Source: JAOEGB01 sp041262585
GTDB lineage: Bacteria; Actinomycetota; Actinomycetes; Streptosporangiales; Streptosporangiaceae
NCBI RefSeq assembly: GCF_041262585.1
Contig: NZ_JBGCBZ010000035.1
Coordinates: 1-64,000, forward strand
Direction: 5' to 3'
Length of the DNA: 64,000 bases
In this document: positions 59,317-64,000 of the stretch, piece after piece
How positions within the stretch are numbered: position 1 is the stretch's first letter
Layout: each line of letters begins with the position of its first letter
Position numbers and translations under genes: made by a program
Notes under the pieces: model-generated
The model's database searches: none
What the model was told of the DNA's origin: nothing
What the model saw: the letters and a program-made list of their open reading frames with translations, nothing else

Positions 59317-60339
59317 GAGACCGCCTTCGCCGCCGTGCTGGCCGAGGCCGTGGACCTGCTCCGGACGCTCCCGCGCAGGCGCCCGGACGTGCCCGCCGCC
59401 CGGCGGGCCGTCGAGCGCTGGCGTGCCGCCAACCCCGACACCCGGGCTCAGCTCGTCGCCGACGTCCGGCCCGGCAGCCCCATCGTGGACTACGACCTGG
59501 TGCTCAGCCACCCCGGCGGCGGGACCGTGGCGCTGACCGCCCCCGCCGACGACGGTGTGCCCTGGACCGTCGACCATTCCACCCACTGGGCCTCCGCCAG
59601 GCTGCTCACCGTCGACGACCAGGAACTTCTGATCCAGAACGCGCTGCTGACCCTGCGCGCCCGCGCCGAGCGTGAGCAGACCATCCAGGAAGAGCTCGTC
59701 GACCACTGCATCCTCACCGAGCTGGCCGCGCGGGAAACCGAACCGACCCAGGCCGAGCTGCAGGAGGCCTCCGACGCCTTCCGGCTACAGAGAGGGCTGC
59801 GCAGCCGCGCCCAGATGCTGCGCTGGCTGGAGAACGTGGGGCTGACGCCGTCGGCCTACGACAACCACATTCACGGTCTGGCGCTCAGACGCCGCCTGCG
59901 GCGGCGGGTGGAGCAGGAGACGGCACGAGACTACCTGGAGCGCCATCCCTCGGAGTTCGACCCCGTCTGGGCTGTGTGGGCGGTCGGGCCCAAGGACCGC
60001 CTCACCGCTATCGCCGTCCAGGACGATCCCCTGGCCGCCCTTGCCCACGCACTGCTGTCCCCGTCGCCCTCGCCGGGTGGCGAGGGAGACGACGACCTGA
60101 CCGTCACCACAGCCCACCGCGCCGCCCGCGAGATGCCCGAGCCCTTCCGCGACGCCGCCGCCGGGGCCGTGGTGGGTCCCGTGCCCCACGGTAAGGACCA
60201 CCTGTTCGGAATCGTCCGCGGACGACGCCCGGCCGACCCCGAGGAGCCCGGAACGCTCGCCGCCGCCGGACGGGCCGGCTTCGCCGCCTTCATGGCCGAG
60301 CAACGCGCCAAGGCCGAAATCACCTGGCACTGGCTCTGA
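59245..60339 (+). CDS. PpiC-related peptide maturation protein
   Basis: This protein (up to 364 residues) resembles the putative peptide-maturation family related to PpiC/SurA-type foldases (TIGR04500 as I recall), which co-occurs with ATP-grasp ligases. It has SIVDYDLVLSHPGGGTVALT, a helical middle (EELVDHCILTELAARETEPT, LENVGLTPSAYDNHIHGLAL) and a parvulin-like end (MPEPFRDAAAGAVVGPVPHG, HLFGIVRGRR). The fourfold MTTRTP start makes its true N-terminus uncertain by 18 residues. It completes the RiPP operon. Confidence 0.8.
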   Translation: MTTRTPMTTRTPMTTRTPMTTRTPETAFAAVLAEAVDLLRTLPRRRPDVPAARRAVERWRAANPDTRAQLVADVRPGSPIVDYDLVLSHPGGGTVALTAPADDGVPWTVDHSTHWASARLLTVDDQELLIQNALLTLRARAEREQTIQEELVDHCILTELAARETEPTQAELQEASDAFRLQRGLRSRAQMLRWLENVGLTPSAYDNHIHGLALRRRLRRRVEQETARDYLERHPSEFDPVWAVWAVGPKDRLTAIAVQDDPLAALAHALLSPSPSPGGEGDDDLTVTTAHRAAREMPEPFRDAAAGAVVGPVPHGKDHLFGIVRGRRPADPEEPGTLAAAGRAGFAAFMAEQRAKAEITWHWL

Positions 60340-60482
60340 GAGTCGGCATCGCCGATGACCGATCCAGGCCGTTCGTCCCCAGGCGCCTTCCCCTTCATCT
60401 TTCGCGAGGAGGCGCTGCGCGGGCATGCCAGCCGTACAGACCGACGATCCGGACTGAGGACTGCCACCCGCCCATCACCGGC

Positions 60483-61511
60483 TCAATGGGCCCTTCGCCT
60501 TTTCTCCGGCCAGTGCTGAAGTCGCCCTTCCCGGCGCAGGCGTCTCTGTACGGTGAACAGATAGATGGCGGTGGAGACGAACGACACCAGCGCGGAGCCG
60601 AACCAGTACATGCCGGCGGTGTTCAACGCGTCCTCGCTCACACCAGTGATCAGCGCCCATGAGAACGTGCCGATCACGCCGTAAGTCGCGATCACCTGGA
60701 AGAGCAGCAGGCGGCTGAGCCCAACAGCCCGGACAACGGGTCGCCGGCCCGCCCATGCGGCCGCCCCGGCGATCAAGCCGAGCGACATGACGATCGTCCA
60801 GGCCGCCACGAGCCAGCCACGGATCGGACCGCTCGTCATGATGGCCGGAACCGCGGCGAAGAACACCGAGAAGGGCAGCAGCATGGCGACCCCGCCCGCA
60901 CGATTGCGCAGGTTGTCGTCGTCCAGGTCGGCCGCGACCCGCCGCGCGCGGGCCCGGCGACCGGCGATCTCGGCTCGCAGGCTCCCGGTCCCGCGTCGCG
61001 TTTTGACCGCCCACCAGCCCAGACGCGCCAACCCCACGAGAGCGGCGACCATGACGAATCCCGGGATGGAATGCCCGTCGTACATCGTGCGCCCCCGGAT
61101 CCCTAGCTGGGAGGCGAGCCAGTCACCGCAGGTCTCCATCAGCCAGGGACCCCGAAAGAGGACACCCAGCACGACCAAGCCCAGCAGGCAGCCGCCGGCA
61201 TCCTTGAGCGTGATCTTCTCGACGGGGGCTTCCGCCGGCGGAGTCCGGGCCGCCGACAGATCACCGATGTACGAGCGGAGCTCCGGATGGCCCGCTCCGA
61301 GTGCGTCCGCCTCGGCGAGAGCCTTGCGACAGGAGTCCTCCTCGCCACGGTAGGCGTAGATCAGAGCACGGAGGAGCAGAGGGTGCGGATCGCCGGGCCG
61401 CTCCGTGACCAGCCGGTCCACGTAGGCGTGTGCCCAGACGAAACGGCCTTCACCGCACTGCTTGAGCACGTGGGCGCCGTGCCCTGCGACGTCGGGAAAC
61501 GGGGGGACCAT
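60483..61511 (-). CDS. Membrane protein with N-terminal TPR-like segment
   Basis: This 342-residue protein begins with a tetratricopeptide-like helical part (GRFVWAHAYVDRLVTERPGD, ALIYAYRGEEDSCRKALAEA). It then has about seven membrane helices (around 107-125, 145-165, 205-225, 230-255, 270-290, 295-315) and a basic tail. No enzymatic motif is seen. The ATG at 61511 sits 5 bp after the stop of the M48-like gene, so the two form an operon and may act together at the membrane. Confidence 0.65.
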   Translation of the reverse strand: MVPPFPDVAGHGAHVLKQCGEGRFVWAHAYVDRLVTERPGDPHPLLLRALIYAYRGEEDSCRKALAEADALGAGHPELRSYIGDLSAARTPPAEAPVEKITLKDAGGCLLGLVVLGVLFRGPWLMETCGDWLASQLGIRGRTMYDGHSIPGFVMVAALVGLARLGWWAVKTRRGTGSLRAEIAGRRARARRVAADLDDDNLRNRAGGVAMLLPFSVFFAAVPAIMTSGPIRGWLVAAWTIVMSLGLIAGAAAWAGRRPVVRAVGLSRLLLFQVIATYGVIGTFSWALITGVSEDALNTAGMYWFGSALVSFVSTAIYLFTVQRRLRREGRLQHWPEKRRRAH

Positions 61512-61516
61512 CCGGA

Positions 61517-62095
61517 TCAGGCGGCGGTCGGCGCGCCGGCCGGCAGTCTCAGCCGAGCGGCACGCGTAGCCGCCGAGGGAGACATCATCTGCAGCAGCCG
61601 GCGGGCTCCGGTCACCTTGAGCGGGTTCCGAGCGGCATGGGACAGGGCGACGGCCATGGTCTCCAGCCCGCAGATGTCCGCGACCAGCCGGTCCAGCGCG
61701 AACGTCCGGACGCGGATACTCCTGGCGAGGACGGCCACGAACAGTACGGCGAACAATCCATACGCATCGAGCGGGGTCATCGTCGCCGAGAAGACCCCTA
61801 ATGCGACTCCGATCAGGACGCCGCCGAGGACCAGCGTCAGCCGGCCCTGCCAGCCCAGACCGCGCGGAACGCGAGCGCGATCCAGCGCGCCGACCATCCA
61901 CGCCAGGGATGCCTCCTGAACGGGGGCTGGAATAGGTGTGAACTCGGGTCCGATCACGATCGTCGCGCCCTTACCCGTCCGGCGGAGCGCGGCGGGACAC
62001 CCTTGTGGCGGCTCGCCCAGCTCGACATCGGGCGCCTGCACTCCGAACTTCAGCGCCAACTCCTGTACACGGCCGCGCACCGTCTCGATATCCAC
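61517..62095 (-). CDS. M48-like membrane protein without zinc motif
   Basis: This 192-residue protein has the layout of small M48 peptidase relatives (RRTGKGATIVIGPEFTPIPA as the strand before the active-site helix, two membrane helices at about 90-135, then DRLVADICGLETMAVALSHA). Where HExxH should be it reads VQEASLAWMVGALD, so it cannot bind zinc in the usual way. It may be a pseudo-enzyme partner of the TPR membrane protein downstream. GTG 62095 follows GAGGAGAA. The family call is tentative. Confidence 0.5.
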   Translation of the reverse strand: MDIETVRGRVQELALKFGVQAPDVELGEPPQGCPAALRRTGKGATIVIGPEFTPIPAPVQEASLAWMVGALDRARVPRGLGWQGRLTLVLGGVLIGVALGVFSATMTPLDAYGLFAVLFVAVLARSIRVRTFALDRLVADICGLETMAVALSHAARNPLKVTGARRLLQMMSPSAATRAARLRLPAGAPTAA

Positions 62096-62315
62096 GCGGA
62101 AGATTCTCCTCGGGGAAACCACGGATATGCGGCAAAATGTGATCATTGATTGGCGAGCGGCTCGTGAATCTTCGCTCAGGAGCTCCTCGCAGTCCAAGTG
62201 AACGTCCGGTCGGCCCATCGGGGCCGCCCGAGGCCGAGCGGGACCTATGGGCAAAGCCGATGTCGCTGCCGGAAATCGAGTTGGCGGGTGGCCGGTGAGG
62301 GCGACACTTCGGTGC

Positions 62316-62927
62316 ATGGGCGCGATGGAGCAGCTGGCGAGGCAGGTCTATGTGGCCGCGCGGGCGGGAGATCTGGACACCGGCCCCATCCTGGAGCTCG
62401 CCTTCGCGGTTTATGAGTCGTACTGGAACAGCCCTGCCGCGCGGGAGCTGCTGGAACGCCCGACAGCGGAGCTGAGCGCCGCCGCTCTGAACCTGCTGAC
62501 CTGGCAACTGCTGGACGAGGCCCCGTTCGAGCCGGGGTTCGATCTCGAACCCGGCTGGTGGCGGACGCTGGAAGAGGCGGTGGCCGTCGTGGAGCGTGAC
62601 GTGCGGACAGACGGGGTGGCGAAGAGCCTTCGGCTGGTGACCGCTGACTGGGACCCCGAGTTGGGTCAGGCGCAGGTGGAGTTGGATGGGGGAGTCGGAG
62701 GGCCCTTGATCCGGCCCGCGAGCGGGCAGGACCTGCAAATCGCGCTCGAGTTGATCGCTGACGCGGTCCAGGACATGGTCATGGAGGCCAGGTGGGCGGT
62801 CTGGCCCACGTGTGCCGCGCACAACCTTGGCCTCCGGACCGGCTGTGTGGACGGTCGGGCCGTCTGGACCTGCGCGGGCTCGGGCCGCCACGTGGTCGCA
62901 CCAGTCGGCGATCTGCCGACCAGCTGA
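62316..62927 (+). CDS. Hypothetical protein
   Basis: This is a soluble protein of about 203 residues. The first half is helical (EQLARQVYVAARAGDLDTGP, LELAFAVYESYWNSPAAREL); the second half (DLQIALELIADAVQDMVMEA, ARWAVWPTCAAHNLGLRTGC, VWTCAGSGRHVVAPVGDL) contains a pattern of WP-C-H-G and C-G-H that could bind metal. I know no name for it. ATG 62316 or 62325 are possible starts. It is divergent from the M48-like gene. Confidence 0.65.
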   Translation: MGAMEQLARQVYVAARAGDLDTGPILELAFAVYESYWNSPAARELLERPTAELSAAALNLLTWQLLDEAPFEPGFDLEPGWWRTLEEAVAVVERDVRTDGVAKSLRLVTADWDPELGQAQVELDGGVGGPLIRPASGQDLQIALELIADAVQDMVMEARWAVWPTCAAHNLGLRTGCVDGRAVWTCAGSGRHVVAPVGDLPTS

Positions 62928-63040
62928 GATCGACCCGGCCTCCGCTTTTCATCTGTCCTTGAGGAGAGGAGGCTTGGTCGCACTCCGCTCAGGCGCGTCC
63001 GTGGGAGCGCGGGCCGACCAGTCCTGTTTCGTAGGCGGCG

Positions 63041-63269
63041 ATGCCGCGCCGGGCCACGGTCCTGGCAGCCAAGGCGGCCATACTGGCCGGCCTGACGCTG
63101 GCCCGCCGGGACGGTCGCCGTGCTCGGGTCCGTGCTTGCCGGGCGGCTCATCCTGCCCGGCAACGGCTTCACCCCCGCGCACGGCTACCCGCCCCTGGCC
63201 TTGGCGGACGGCCCGACGCTCCGCGCGGCCGCCGGCTCGGTCCTCTACCTTGCGCTGATCCGCCTTTGA
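63041..63269 (+). pseudogene. ABC-2-type permease fragment
   Basis: MPRRATVLAAKAAILAGLTL is followed, after a frame change near 63105, by AGTVAVLGSVLAGRLILPGN, GFTPAHGYPPLALADGPTLR and AAAGSVLYLALI, the middle of an actinobacterial ABC-2 permease ending with a premature stop at 63269. The N- and C-terminal thirds and the ATPase gene are absent. Confidence 0.6.
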
Positions 63270-63551
63270 AAGTGCCGCCTTCGACGAGGTGACGGGTGAA
63301 GAAGCGGGCGACGAGGGAGCCTGCCGGAGATCCGCTGACGTCAGGAGGAACTCTCCGCCTTGTTCTTGAGATTGGTCGCGGAGCCGAGTGCCGGAGGGTG
63401 GGCTGGACACACTCATGGACGTGTCAACAAAACGATGTATTGTCGATACGTCACCAAACCTGTGCGCCCTGATGCGCGGGCGGGTTGTGCCCTCCGTCGC
63501 CGTCGCGAGCCTGCCCGGCCTGACACGACCACCACTTTGAGGAGAACCCCT
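63270..63551. other. Promoter-containing intergenic region
   Basis: No gene is seen. ATGGAC-N17-TATTGT (63415-63443) is a weak promoter candidate for the oxidoreductase gene, in a locally AT-richer patch (GTCAACAAAACGATGTATTG). GAGGAGA at about 63539 is its ribosome-binding site. Confidence 0.35.
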
Positions 63552-64000
63552 GTGAAGGCTCTTGTCGCCCGTTCCTATGGGCCGCTGGAAGACCTGTCCA
63601 TCGAGGACATCCCCACACCCGTCCCCGGGCCGGGCCAGATCCTGGTGCGCGCGGAAGCGGCCGCGCTGAACCCGGTGGACCGCGTGCTGGTCACCGGGGC
63701 GATACGGCACGAGTTGCCGATCCAGCATCCCTTTGTGCCGGGCGTCGACATCACGGGCGTCGTGGAGGCCGTCGGCGAAGGCGTCACCCGCTTCGCCGTG
63801 GGCGACCATGTCATGGCGTGGAACGGCGTGCCGTCCGGCGCCCTGGCCGAGTACGTGCTGGTCAAGGACGCGCCTTCGGCCGCGCTGCGCCCCGAGGGCC
63901 TGGACGCCGAGCATGGGGCGGCGCTGCCGACGGGCGGGCTGACCGCCTCCGCCCTTCTTGACGCGGCGAGCCCGCAGCCGGGGGAGACGGTCCTTGTGGT
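63552..64000 (+). CDS. NADP-dependent zinc-type oxidoreductase (partial, runs off the window)
   Basis: The visible 149 residues from GTG 63552 show the GroES-like start of a quinone-oxidoreductase/MDR protein: KALVARSYGPLEDLSIEDIP, VRAEAAALNPVDRVLVTG, PGVDITGVVEAVGEGVTRF, GDHVMAWNGVPSGALAEYVL and the start of the cofactor domain (LLDAASPQPGETVLV). No structural-zinc cysteines appear in the visible part. The gene continues beyond 64000. A GAGGAGA site precedes the start. Confidence 0.88.
   Translation, partial: MKALVARSYGPLEDLSIEDIPTPVPGPGQILVRAEAAALNPVDRVLVTGAIRHELPIQHPFVPGVDITGVVEAVGEGVTRFAVGDHVMAWNGVPSGALAEYVLVKDAPSAALRPEGLDAEHGAALPTGGLTASALLDAASPQPGETVLV

Noticed and set aside
63000..63914. 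A minus-strand frame of about 320 codons near the right end
   Set aside because: It is antisense to the oxidoreductase and the permease fragment and shows no family features.
1..64000. CRISPR array, rRNA operon or complete tRNA genes
   Set aside because: No regularly spaced identical repeats with unique spacers, no rRNA-like stretches and no full cloverleaf were found; only two orphan tRNA 3' ends.

Overview
The window is high-GC DNA with frequent GTG and TTG starts, tightly overlapping operons and families typical of actinomycetes: a PknG kinase with GlnX/GlnH-like partners, an acyl-CoA carboxylase with an epsilon subunit, many ECF sigma factors, DUF427 and Rph with its rifamycin-associated element. 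A member of the Streptosporangiales (Nonomuraea or Streptosporangium type) fits best, but this is inference from gene content. The mixture of intact genes, truncated genes, frameshifts and tRNA-end fragments suggests an accessory part of a large chromosome.

Layout. 1-1400: IS-end-like repeats and a 538-bp element with Tn3-like inverted ends around a broken serine recombinase. 1411-3538: ECF sigma factor with a SnoaL-like tail, an alpha/beta hydrolase and a broken second hydrolase tail. 3850-8400: a catabolic locus under a TetR regulator, with two nearly identical three-operator arrays; its MFS pump and an epimerase/aldehyde dehydrogenase gene carry internal deletions, and its SDR lacks the usual catalytic lysine. 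8500-9220: hairpins, a tRNA-like 3' end and a broken integrase. 9228-14134: carboxylesterase, methyltransferase and decayed genes.

14539-24092 is the most interesting block. Two divergent operons join a GlnX/GlnH/PknG-type amino-acid-sensing module to a cytosolic trypsin-like protease, a von Willebrand A protein, a Trypco1-domain protein and a second solute-binding lipoprotein, with no ABC permease or ATPase. It looks like an envelope-sensing kinase/protease switch, possibly a defence or stress system.

24639-27572: a rifamycin-associated element, the stub of a glycosyltransferase and a complete rifampin phosphotransferase. 28070-31812: small hypothetical genes and a B12-binding radical SAM enzyme. 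32067-36418: a TetR regulator, its operator and a three-gene acyl-CoA carboxylase operon, followed by a symmetric repeat cluster. 37355-40600: a DGPF protein with an ECF42-type sigma factor, and a second ECF/anti-sigma-like pair. 41455-43826: a NADAR-domain protein next to an R2K ATP-grasp protein. 44015-48460: broken genes, including a cyanase tail, plus Sir2, RidA and a secreted barnase-like RNase with its barstar. 48494-56372: ABC-F protein, XRE-cupin regulator, oxidoreductase/methyltransferase fusion, YchJ protein, multicopper oxidase and epoxide hydrolase.

57987-60339 is a compact RiPP cluster of graspetide type: a 55-residue precursor, a hairpin, an MvdD-like ATP-grasp ligase and a PpiC-related maturation protein whose start lies in a four-fold 18-bp repeat. 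The window ends with two membrane proteins, a hypothetical gene, an ABC permease fragment and the start of a zinc-type oxidoreductase.
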